A DNA stretch of 64,000 nt from the NCBI GenBank assembly GCA_026391735.1, contig JAPLDL010000001.1, positions 1-64,000 on the forward strand. The letters run 5' to 3'. This DNA is from Bacteroidota bacterium. Its GTDB lineage: Bacteria; Bacteroidota; Bacteroidia; Bacteroidales; FEN-979. Position numbers and translations under genes: made by a program. A model generated the notes under the pieces. The model saw only the letters and a program-made list of their open reading frames with translations. It was not told where the DNA came from and did no database searches. The number at the start of each line of letters is the position of its first letter. The stretch's first letter is position 1. Positions 8,359 through 15,812 of the stretch are shown here, in pieces.

Positions 8359-11300
8359 TTACCCGGGAAATAAAACCGAATTCAGGTGTGAGATCACGAC
8401 ATCGTTCTTGTTCCCGCTGGTTCCATCATAGGTGACCGTAACAACCGGTATTCCGGTAACTCTTTTGATTTCCCGGGCCATTGCTTCCGTTACCAGGGCC
8501 GGACAGCAAAAAGAAGGATTCGTTTGGACGAAGAGCGAGATACCCGGGTAGTTTTCGACGATATAAAATATCTTCAAAATGTTTTCATAGGACTCACCGG
8601 AATGATAGGGTGAGATATTGAATTTTGCAAGATGTCTTTCCAGCCTCAGTGGATTGACCACAGGCTTGACCCCCAAGTATTTGTTAAAGTATTTATAATA
8701 CCTGTCCTCGAAAATCCTTATACTCGAAAGCATCACTCTGTAAAGGCCTGTCTTAAAATATTCCCCTCTTTCCATTGCCCTGCGGATGACATTCTCGATA
8801 GTAATCTTCACCAGGTCGGTATAGGGAGTGGTGAGGACTTCGCCCCCGTTCTCCTCAATATCATGGATGAGGTTCTGGTTCATGATATCGTTATCGCGAA
8901 CATAGAGGTCACCGAATATTGCAACCAGCGGTTTTTTACCCGGTTTCAGGGCAATTTTATCGAAAAGAGCGATCGCATCATTCACGGCATCATCCATTGA
9001 ACGGTTACCCAAAAAAGCAGGCTCAAGGATTCGAATGCTCCTTTCGATCGCGGCATCTGTTTCTCCTTTAATTATCTCGTATGGCCTTATTTTGCATCCC
9101 AGTTTGCGGATAAGCCCGCCCAGCAGGTAGGCAAAGTATGCATAAAAACCGGTGCTCACAGCTATTTCCAGATGCGATAATTCCCCGTAATAAACTGCTG
9201 CGTTTTCAAAACCCTTGCCATACTCCTCAAGAAGATTTTTAATGTAAAAAGGATAAAGCCTTACGTTGCATGTGACATAACATTTGGTCATCCATAGCAT
9301 TGTTTCCCCTGGCGGCAAACCATGATGCTCAACATAGTCAATAAATTCCTGGGCAACGATATTCACGGGAAGGCATTGCCCCGTATTGTATGCCATGCTT
9401 TTTTTAATGATCAGATCGCTGGACTGCAGAAGGCGGGCATCGATGCCGCCACGTTTAAGGTTAGCTACCAGAAGAGGGGCGACCAGGTTGTCCCAGCTGG
9501 GGAAGAGCAGGGTCTTTCCATTGATCCTTGTATCGAGTTGGGGGAAAAGATCCCGTGGTAAAGGTTCAGGGGTCTTCTGCTTCAATGCAGCATGGTTGCG
9601 GAAAGACCTGATTGCCGATTCTATCCTGGTTTCATACCCTAAATTTGAATCATGTTCATCTATTTGCAGGATAAGGTATGGCTTATGAAATCCGTTCAGA
9701 AGTTTCTTGAAATATTCTATCATAAAGGAATCCGGTGCGCATTTAAATGCCGTGATGAGGACGGGATAGAGATTTGTTGTCGTAGCCGTTATTTTTGCCG
9801 TTTCAAGGATCTTCCCTGCATAATACCAGGGGATTTGCCTGAGAATAAACCCATTCTCTGCCGACTGCAGTTCATCAGTTTCGACCATATCCTGGAAAAA
9901 TGTTTTGATCCCCATTTTTGCAAAGATCCCGGGGATGCCTTTATTCATCCATTTTGAAAGGACTACATAAGGCCTTCCCAGCAGCATAACCGAGATATCT
10001 TTCTCGGGCTGAAATTCAGCTTTGAAAAGCGGAAAGAGTTTCTTCTTACGTTCATTTGAAAAGAGCAATGCCTCTTCATAAGCCCTTTTTACATTCCCCC
10101 TGCTTATTTCGGGGCCCAGGCAATTCCTGAGACAGTTCGTAAGCTGGTTGATAACATGCCGGTTCCCTTTCGAAAAATTCATCATAGGCGAGATAATTTT
10201 CGAAGCGATCCCTTTGTCGTTCAGGGTATACACCAGGGAAGCCGAGTACTGGGTGTAATAACAAAAATTCTGCTCGGTATTTCCTGTTTTACTCCTCGTC
10301 TCCAGAGAAACCGGCAGGAAAACAAAATCGGCTTTACCAGCCAGCCAGGCGACATGTCCATAAATGGAATCGACAGGGGCACAAAATTCTGCCCCGGCAA
10401 TCCGTTTGCCTGTTTTCACGGGATCGGGATAATTCTCGCTGGTAATTGTTCGGATAGCTAAGTTCCCGAAAAACCGTTTCCAGAGGTAAAGTTCTTCGAA
10501 CAAATGCAGGGATGCAGGCAATCCTATAACCACGTTGTGGCTGAAAGATCTGGGTTGGCTGATATGAAATATTCCGGCTCTTTCTTCCAAAAGATTGAAA
10601 AAGGCTGAGTCAGGGGGAAGGTGTTTTTTTGTTTCATAATCCCTTCCACAAAGGAACCCGTAAGCTTCCAGCGATCCCTGAACTTTGGCAAGGCTTATTT
10701 CGCAATGATTAGCGCAGATAGTGCACCTCTCGGATCGGATCTCGACGGTTTCCTTATAGATGCCGGTGCCCCTGAAAGCGGTTTCCAGTGGTTTTTCTTC
10801 CCCGAGCAACAGGGCAACGCCCAGGGCACCGGTAAGATGGCAGAAAGGAGATACAAATATTTTTTTACCCAGCCTTTGTTCAAAAGCAGCGACCAGGGCC
10901 TTGTTTTTTGCCGTTGCTCCCTGGAAACATACCTGGTTCCCTATTGTTCCTTCAACGGCCACTTTCTTCAGATAATTTTCCATTACCGAGTGGAGGACAG
11001 CAGCAAGGATCTCGTCCAAGGTGTACCCTTTATTTAAAAGCTGACTGACGTCACGTTCCATAAATACTGTGCATCGGTCACTGGCAAGGGGTGAAGAGAC
11101 ATCTTTGGCGCGAAGTGAATAATCGGAGAGTTTGCAACCCAGCTTGTCTGCCTGTTCTTCCAGGAAGCTTCCGGTTCCGGCCGCGCAAACCGCATTCATC
11201 TGAGAAAAGGTCACGATCCCGTCATGCATGAGTGTGAACTTGGAATCCTGGCCGCCGATCTCAATGATCGTATCGGTGAGCGGATTGAGTTCACAGGCGG

Positions 11301-11748
11301 CCCTCGCATGAGCCGTAATCTCATCCAGAATCAGATCGGCTCCAATGATCTTTCCGATAAAATTCCTTCCTGAACCGGTCGTTCCGGCTGCTTTGAATTG
11401 CAGGCTGATCCCGCATCTCCATGCCAGGTCATCAATCGCTTCAAAGATGGACTGAACTGCTTCCAGCGGTTTACCTGCAGAATAAGTATAAAAACCAGCA
11501 AGCGGGGAATGATCCGTATCTGTTAGAATGGCTTTCGCACTGGTGGAACCAATATCAATACCCAGGAACGTCCAATATTCCCGGCCCCGGGCAACTGGTT
11601 TGTACAGGTCAACCTCCACCAGGACAGGATGGGATATGACACCAGGTCTGAATTTCCATGAACTTTCGCTGCTGAAATCGGGATATCCGGAACCTGCCGG
11701 AATCAAGGGGGGGTGAAAATATGTTTTCCCCGTTTCTTCATGAAGCAA
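8359..11748 (-). CDS. 2-hydroxyacyl-CoA dehydratase activase/dehydratase-like protein, C-terminal part after an in-frame TAG
   Basis: The domains, in order, are: a BadF/BadG/BcrA/BcrD ATPase (GIDIGSTSAK, EIGGQDSKFTL, CAAGTGSFLEEQA, DRCTVFMERDVS), a Cys-containing DUF2229-like region (CTICANHCEISL, AEFCAPVDSIYGH), and a C-terminal region like 2-hydroxyglutaryl-CoA dehydratase (FPSWDNLVAPLLVANLKRGG, NTGQCLPVNI). In studied relatives the ATPase with its bridging [4Fe-4S] cluster drives one electron uphill. Proteins of this type normally carry two ATPase domains in one chain of about 1400 residues. Here the first is encoded just upstream in the same frame, separated by one TAG at 11803. The track's first residue is a TTG codon, and the first in-frame ATG lies inside the ATPase domain (about residue 176), so independent initiation looks poor. 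No separate dehydratase subunits are adjacent. Confidence 0.85.
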   Translation of the reverse strand: MLHEETGKTYFHPPLIPAGSGYPDFSSESSWKFRPGVISHPVLVEVDLYKPVARGREYWTFLGIDIGSTSAKAILTDTDHSPLAGFYTYSAGKPLEAVQSIFEAIDDLAWRCGISLQFKAAGTTGSGRNFIGKIIGADLILDEITAHARAACELNPLTDTIIEIGGQDSKFTLMHDGIVTFSQMNAVCAAGTGSFLEEQADKLGCKLSDYSLRAKDVSSPLASDRCTVFMERDVSQLLNKGYTLDEILAAVLHSVMENYLKKVAVEGTIGNQVCFQGATAKNKALVAAFEQRLGKKIFVSPFCHLTGALGVALLLGEEKPLETAFRGTGIYKETVEIRSERCTICANHCEISLAKVQGSLEAYGFLCGRDYETKKHLPPDSAFFNLLEERAGIFHISQPRSFSHNVVIGLPASLHLFEELYLWKRFFGNLAIRTITSENYPDPVKTGKRIAGAEFCAPVDSIYGHVAWLAGKADFVFLPVSLETRSKTGNTEQNFCYYTQYSASLVYTLNDKGIASKIISPMMNFSKGNRHVINQLTNCLRNCLGPEISRGNVKRAYEEALLFSNERKKKLFPLFKAEFQPEKDISVMLLGRPYVVLSKWMNKGIPGIFAKMGIKTFFQDMVETDELQSAENGFILRQIPWYYAGKILETAKITATTTNLYPVLITAFKCAPDSFMIEYFKKLLNGFHKPYLILQIDEHDSNLGYETRIESAIRSFRNHAALKQKTPEPLPRDLFPQLDTRINGKTLLFPSWDNLVAPLLVANLKRGGIDARLLQSSDLIIKKSMAYNTGQCLPVNIVAQEFIDYVEHHGLPPGETMLWMTKCYVTCNVRLYPFYIKNLLEEYGKGFENAAVYYGELSHLEIAVSTGFYAYFAYLLGGLIRKLGCKIRPYEIIKGETDAAIERSIRILEPAFLGNRSMDDAVNDAIALFDKIALKPGKKPLVAIFGDLYVRDNDIMNQNLIHDIEENGGEVLTTPYTDLVKITIENVIRRAMERGEYFKTGLYRVMLSSIRIFEDRYYKYFNKYLGVKPVVNPLRLERHLAKFNISPYHSGESYENILKIFYIVENYPGISLFVQTNPSFCCPALVTEAMAREIKRVTGIPVVTVTYDGTSGNKNDVVISHLNSVLFPG

Positions 11749-11805
11749 GACTTCATCCAGAGAGCTTACTGGATGGAAGGACGGATGGGATTTTTCATTC
11801 AGCTA
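11749..11805 (-). other. In-frame amber codon and open linker joining two activase ORFs
   Basis: On the minus strand the upstream ORF ends CYL-TAG (11803-11805). The same frame continues without another stop for 18 codons (LNEKSHPSF..., protein-like) into the downstream ORF. One base substitution in this codon would restore the usual fused protein. This may be a recent nonsense mutation, a recoded stop, or a base-call error. Confidence 0.75.
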
Positions 11806-12600
11806 CAGATAACAGGCGCCGGCGGCTCCCATGCAATGTGAATATTTATGAACCAGCAGCCTTGTATTCAGAAGCATTTCCAGATGGCGGACCACCGAAG
11901 GGTTTTTAGCTACTCCACCTGCAAAGAATACAGGAGGCAAGGGGGATTCCTGGTTAAAAAGGGAATCCACGATATTTATTGCCAACCCTCTGCAAAGGCT
12001 GTCACATATAGCTTCAATGGAATATCCCCTTTGCTGGGCATGGATGAGGTCGGTTTTAGCAAATACCGAACATCGGGAAGCGATATCAGGCACAGTCCCC
12101 TTATTGCTCATGGCCAGACCACATAATTCTTCAATGCCTGAAAGGTTGAGCCTGAATGCCTGCTGGTCAAGAAAACTCCCGGTGCCTGCAGCACAGGAAG
12201 AGTTTGACCTGGAAGACTCAAAATTGCCATTTTCATCAAAGCGGATCAGGGTAAATTTCTCGGCACCTACCAATAAAATGGACCTGGAGCTTCTGCAAAT
12301 TACTTTCGTGGCTTTAATAAGAGAAAGCTGCGGATTGCAGACCATGACCTGTTCAGGATTAAAACCAGGATAGGAACAAACGGAAATGCCACGAAGGGCT
12401 GAAAGATCCAGTTGCAGGCCTGCTGTGCGGAGGCATTCGCGGACTTGTCCCTGGTGAAAAACGTAAATGGTTTTCAGGATCTTTCCCGAGAGGTCGGTAA
12501 GGACCAATGAAATGGTAACTGAACCAACATCTATCCCGAGTATGGTCTCATCGCATGATATAGAAATTTTTGCACTCTTTGACATGTTCGACCGAAGCAT
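11803..12600 (-). CDS. BadF/BcrA-type ATPase domain protein (N-terminal part of the split activase)
   Basis: 265 residues forming one ASKHA-fold activase domain: phosphate-loop motif GIDVGSVTISLVLTD, CAAGTGSFLDQQAFRL, cluster-ligand region SRCSVFAKTDLIHAQQRG, adenosine motif FFAGGVAKNPSV, and the end GAAGACYL. The region corresponding to IEIGGQDSK is degenerate (LVGAEKFTLIR), as is common in the first of the two ATPase domains of these proteins. It ends at the TAG at 11803, and the next ORF continues in frame. Met1 or Met6 could be the start. It is divergent from the osmC gene. Confidence 0.85.
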   Translation of the reverse strand: MLRSNMSKSAKISISCDETILGIDVGSVTISLVLTDLSGKILKTIYVFHQGQVRECLRTAGLQLDLSALRGISVCSYPGFNPEQVMVCNPQLSLIKATKVICRSSRSILLVGAEKFTLIRFDENGNFESSRSNSSCAAGTGSFLDQQAFRLNLSGIEELCGLAMSNKGTVPDIASRCSVFAKTDLIHAQQRGYSIEAICDSLCRGLAINIVDSLFNQESPLPPVFFAGGVAKNPSVVRHLEMLLNTRLLVHKYSHCMGAAGACYL

Positions 12601-12723
12601 TAGTGGTGCAATTCAAAGGTAACCTAAAGAGAACCTCAGTGCAAATATTTTTGAAGTTGGTCCACAATTACTCCGTCTCGGCATACAGATGCGTATTCAC
12701 TTGTAAGTATTACCAATTCCAGC

Positions 12724-12754
12724 TTGACTTCACCCGGCGATTAGAATATCTTTG
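12724..12754 (+). promoter_or_regulatory. Bacteroidota-type promoter for the osmC-like gene
   Basis: TTG at 12724-12726 and TATCTTTG at 12747-12754 are separated by 20 bases, a good match to the TTG-N19/20-TAnnTTTG promoter of this phylum. It would give a leader of roughly 100 bases before ATG 12858. The remaining 12601-12857 gap is AT-rich with no gene visible. Confidence 0.55.
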
Positions 12755-12857
12755 TATATTGCTTCAAACTCAGCTCAGGATCCGACGATAAAAAAATACT
12801 TTTTTTATTTATCATGTCAGTCAAGGGCTAACTAAAATATTTTAAAACCAAGTTAAT

Positions 12858-13292
12858 ATGAAAAGAAGATCAACAGCCATCTGGCAGGGAAATGGGATGG
12901 AAGGCAAAGGTGTACTTAATTCCACCAGCGGAGTGCTTAACAATACTCCCTATTCATTCAACACACGTTTTAAAAATGAGGATGGCATCGCCGGCACCAA
13001 TCCCGAAGAACTCATCGCTGCAGCACATGCAGGATGCTATGCCATGGCCCTGAGCTTTGCACTGACCGCTGCAGGCTATGTTCCAGCTGAACTCAAAGTG
13101 GATGCCGCCGTGAATATTGAATTCATCACAGACCATTTTGAGATCACAAAAATTCAGCTGAACCTGATAGGAGATGTTCCCGGGATCACCGCAGATAAGT
13201 TCCTTGAATTGGCCGGCTCGGCGAAGGTCGGTTGCCCGGTTTCCCAGGCTTTGAAGGCAGTGGAGATCACCCTGGATGCAAAATTGAAATAA
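12858..13292 (+). CDS. osmC: OsmC-family peroxiredoxin
   Basis: 144 residues, the normal length for OsmC. Both redox cysteines are present: Cys60 in AAHAGCYAMALS and Cys126 in KVGCPVSQAL, with the family motif GTNPEELIAAAHAGC. These proteins reduce organic hydroperoxides with a Cys pair, usually recycled by dihydrolipoamide or small thiols, in the cytoplasm. The gene stands alone with its own promoter and is divergent from the activase genes. Assignment to OsmC rather than Ohr rests on the N-terminal IWQGNGMEGKG pattern. Confidence 0.9.
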   Translation: MKRRSTAIWQGNGMEGKGVLNSTSGVLNNTPYSFNTRFKNEDGIAGTNPEELIAAAHAGCYAMALSFALTAAGYVPAELKVDAAVNIEFITDHFEITKIQLNLIGDVPGITADKFLELAGSAKVGCPVSQALKAVEITLDAKLK

Positions 13293-13420
13293 ACCGGCAG
13301 ACAGCTCCGACGGAATTTTCATTAAGGAGGAATAGCAGATCAGAGTGATAATAATACCATAAGGGAGAATCTGTTCATCAGGCAAGGATTACCTTGAACT
13401 GCAGTAATCCGAATAATATG

Positions 13421-13428
13421 TACTTTTG
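13421..13428 (+). promoter_or_regulatory. Possible -7 element before the small exported protein
   Basis: TACTTTTG matches TAnnTTTG 37 bases before the ATG at 13466. The nearest TTG is 24 bases upstream, longer than ideal, so this is tentative. Confidence 0.35.
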
Positions 13429-13465
13429 CTTAATTCTTAAACATTTATAAAAATTACGAAAAATT

Positions 13466-13936
13466 ATGAAAAAGTACTTATTTCTTATTGCAGTATTATT
13501 TGCAAGTTCATTTGCATGGGCCCAGTCTAACAAGGAAGAAATTGACCTGATGCAGGCTGCGTTTGGAAAGGATAAAAAAGCTGTCGTTGCCGAATTCGTG
13601 AAGGTATCCCCTGCACAGAAAGATGCTTTCTGGAAGCTTTATGACGAATATGAAACTCAACGCAAGGCCCTTGGCAAGGAACGCATTGATCTTCTCAAAC
13701 AGTACGCCGACCATTATTTTGATTTTACCCCTGTACAGGCCGACGAATGGACAAAAAAAGTGATAGCTCTCGGGAAAAAGACCGATGATCTGATTATCTC
13801 CTATTATGGCAAGGTCAAAGCAGTTTCCGACGGCATCATTGCCACCCAGTTCTACCAGATTGAGAATTATATCCTGGTAAATATCCGTGTTCAGATCTTG
13901 CAGAAAGTACCTTTTATTCAAAAGCCTGCGAAATAA
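13466..13936 (+). CDS. Small exported helical protein (Spy/CpxP-like character)
   Basis: 156 residues with a signal peptide ending at AWAQ. The mature protein is almost all amphipathic helix and charged: VSPAQKDAFWKLYDEYETQR followed by KERIDLLKQYADHY and FTPVQADEWTKKVI. The twice-repeated pattern of Thr/Ser-Pro-x-Gln then a helix recalls the LTxxQ motif of Spy/CpxP-type periplasmic proteins, but the match is weak. It lies 43 bp before the cytochrome b gene on the same strand, so it could be co-transcribed with the bc-type operon. Function not assigned. Confidence 0.7.
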   Translation: MKKYLFLIAVLFASSFAWAQSNKEEIDLMQAAFGKDKKAVVAEFVKVSPAQKDAFWKLYDEYETQRKALGKERIDLLKQYADHYFDFTPVQADEWTKKVIALGKKTDDLIISYYGKVKAVSDGIIATQFYQIENYILVNIRVQILQKVPFIQKPAK

Positions 13937-13979
13937 TTCGGTTTGATAACAGTGTTCCGTTGTCTATATGGACTAATGA

Positions 13980-15242
13980 ATGCGAAACATTCTGTTACAT
14001 CTTCATCCTGCAAAGGTCAGCGAGCACTCGCTGACCTTTCATCGTACTTTCGGGCTCGGTGGGATGGCTGCCTTGCTTATCGTCCTTCAGATTCTCACAG
14101 GAATTCTGCTCAGGTTTTATTACATCCCTTCTCCCGCTGAAGCGTATAATTCAATTATTTTCCTGAAAACCCATGTGGCTTTCGGACAATTTATCAGGAA
14201 CATCCATTACTGGAGCGGGGTGTTCCTTTTGCTGATCGCTTTTTTGCATTTTCTGAGAGTATTCTTCACCGGTGCATACAGGGAAGTACGTAAAGTCAAC
14301 TGGTTGTTCGGATTATTCCTTCTGTTCCTGATCGTACTTTCAAACTTTACAGGTTACCTGTTGCCCTGGGACCAGCTGGCATATTGGGCGATCACTGTAA
14401 GCACCAATATTATCGGGTATTTTCCTTTTTTTGGTAATGGTCTGCGGATGACTATAATCGGCGGCAACGAGCTTGGATCTGATACCCTGCAAACATTTTT
14501 TGCATTTCATTCGGCAATGATACCATTTCTGCTGCTGGCTATTGTGATATACCATTTCTGGAGGGTTCGCAAGGCCGGGGGGATCATGCTTCCTTCAGAC
14601 GAAGAAAAAGGGGAAGCTGTTCCGGTCAATCCGAACCTGGTTTACAGGGAATTCATTGTTGCACTTGTTCTGATCGCTGTATTGTTTTTATTTGCCGCGA
14701 TTTTCAATGCCCCGCTTCTCGAAAAGGCAAATCCGGCTTACAGCATGAACCCCACCAAAGCACCATGGTACTTTGCAGGTGTGCAGGAATTACTGATGCA
14801 TTTCCATCCTTTATTTGCTGCTTTTATCATACCTCTCAGCGTATTGGCTTTCCTGGCATGGATTCCTTTTATAACATATGATGAACCGCCTTCGGGCCAC
14901 TGGTTTATTTCGGAGAAGGGAAAGACATCAGCAAAAGCCACCGGTATTTTTGGGGCTGTTGTAACCATAGCAGGGATCCTGTTCAATGCCTGGGTGCTGA
15001 ATTTCGAGATCATGATGCCCTTATTACCTGCGTTTATCAGCAACGGAATTATCCCACTTTTTATATTATTACTGTTTATGGCGGCTTTTTACCGGTTTTA
15101 TCTTAAAAGGTTAAAGCTGTCTAAAGCTGAACTCGTGCAGGCGGTTTTTGTATTTATCCTTACCGCATTTATTGTTTTAACACTTACAGGCATATTTTTC
15201 AGGGGAAAAGACATGGCCATTTTTTTTCCATGGAATGTCTGA
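13980..15242 (+). CDS. Cytochrome b subunit of a bc-type quinol oxidoreductase
   Basis: 420 residues, N- and C-terminal cytochrome b domains in one chain with about eight membrane helices. Heme-ligand His pairs are visible: helix B NIHYWSGVFLLLIAFLHF (13 residues between) and helix D FHSAMIPFLLLAIVIYHF (14 between); the 13/14 spacing is the cytochrome b6-like pattern. The Qo-site motif appears as APWYF rather than PEWY. It would oxidise (mena)quinol at the membrane and pass electrons to the Rieske protein encoded next. A run of TTACGAA repeats separates the two genes. The operon lacks a cytochrome c1 or f; the octaheme protein downstream is the likely acceptor. Confidence 0.92.
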   Translation: MRNILLHLHPAKVSEHSLTFHRTFGLGGMAALLIVLQILTGILLRFYYIPSPAEAYNSIIFLKTHVAFGQFIRNIHYWSGVFLLLIAFLHFLRVFFTGAYREVRKVNWLFGLFLLFLIVLSNFTGYLLPWDQLAYWAITVSTNIIGYFPFFGNGLRMTIIGGNELGSDTLQTFFAFHSAMIPFLLLAIVIYHFWRVRKAGGIMLPSDEEKGEAVPVNPNLVYREFIVALVLIAVLFLFAAIFNAPLLEKANPAYSMNPTKAPWYFAGVQELLMHFHPLFAAFIIPLSVLAFLAWIPFITYDEPPSGHWFISEKGKTSAKATGIFGAVVTIAGILFNAWVLNFEIMMPLLPAFISNGIIPLFILLLFMAAFYRFYLKRLKLSKAELVQAVFVFILTAFIVLTLTGIFFRGKDMAIFFPWNV

Positions 15243-15248
15243 AGGGAT

Positions 15249-15280
15249 TTACGAATTACGAATTACGAATTACGAATTAC
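15249..15280. repeat. Short tandem repeat (TTACGAA), about 4.5 copies
   Basis: Four full copies of the 7-mer TTACGAA plus TTAC fill the gap between the cytochrome b and Rieske genes. Such tracts can change length by slippage. It is not long enough or of the right form for CRISPR. Confidence 0.85.
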
Positions 15281-15290
15281 CATTTAAGAA

Positions 15291-15812
15291 ATGACTGATC
15301 AAACTGCAGGTTCAACTTCAAAAGCACTTCCAGGGAAAATGTCCCGCCGCGATTTCTTCGGTATGGCCTGGAAAGGCCTTGGTGTTCTTGCCGCGCTTGA
15401 GGGATTGGGGATGATATCCGCATACATATTCTCAGGTAAGAACAAGCAAGCCCCTTTGGCGAAGCAGATGCTGGATGCAGGATCGGTAGATTCATTCGCA
15501 CGAAACTCAGTCAGTGCTTTCATGGGCGGGAGGTTTTACCTGGCAAGGCTGCAGGACGACGGGTTTATTGCATTATCGATTAGATGCACCCATCTTGGAT
15601 GTTCCATTTCATGGGAAGAAAGCAAAAAGAGATTTATCTGTCCCTGCCATTCTTCGGCTTTTGATATCAGCGGGGAAGTGCTGAACCCCCCTGCTGCAAG
15701 AGCGCTGGATTATTACCCTGTGCTGATCGAGAACGGAATGGTGAAAGTGGATATTGGAACGCTGAAGGAAAGGAATTCATTCAGGAAATACCAGGTGGTA
15801 TACGCAACATGA
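15291..15812 (+). CDS. Rieske [2Fe-2S] protein with Tat signal
   Basis: 173 residues. A twin-arginine leader (SRRDFFGMAWKGLG followed by a hydrophobic stretch) serves as export signal and membrane anchor. The cluster-binding motifs are CTHLGC and CPCHSSAFD, with the two disulfide Cys of true respiratory Rieske proteins present. It accepts electrons from quinol at the cytochrome b Qo site. The stop overlaps the start of the multiheme cytochrome gene by 4 bp. Confidence 0.93.
   Translation: MTDQTAGSTSKALPGKMSRRDFFGMAWKGLGVLAALEGLGMISAYIFSGKNKQAPLAKQMLDAGSVDSFARNSVSAFMGGRFYLARLQDDGFIALSIRCTHLGCSISWEESKKRFICPCHSSAFDISGEVLNPPAARALDYYPVLIENGMVKVDIGTLKERNSFRKYQVVYAT

Noticed and set aside
8359-11748. 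TTG at 11748 as a genuine translation start
   Set aside because: The frame is open upstream to the TAG and joins the preceding ORF in frame, so the TTG is likely only an ORF-finder choice; I still list the two parts separately because the TAG is present.
15249-15280. CRISPR-like array
   Set aside because: The repeat is a 7-base tandem without spacers, and there are no cas genes in the window.
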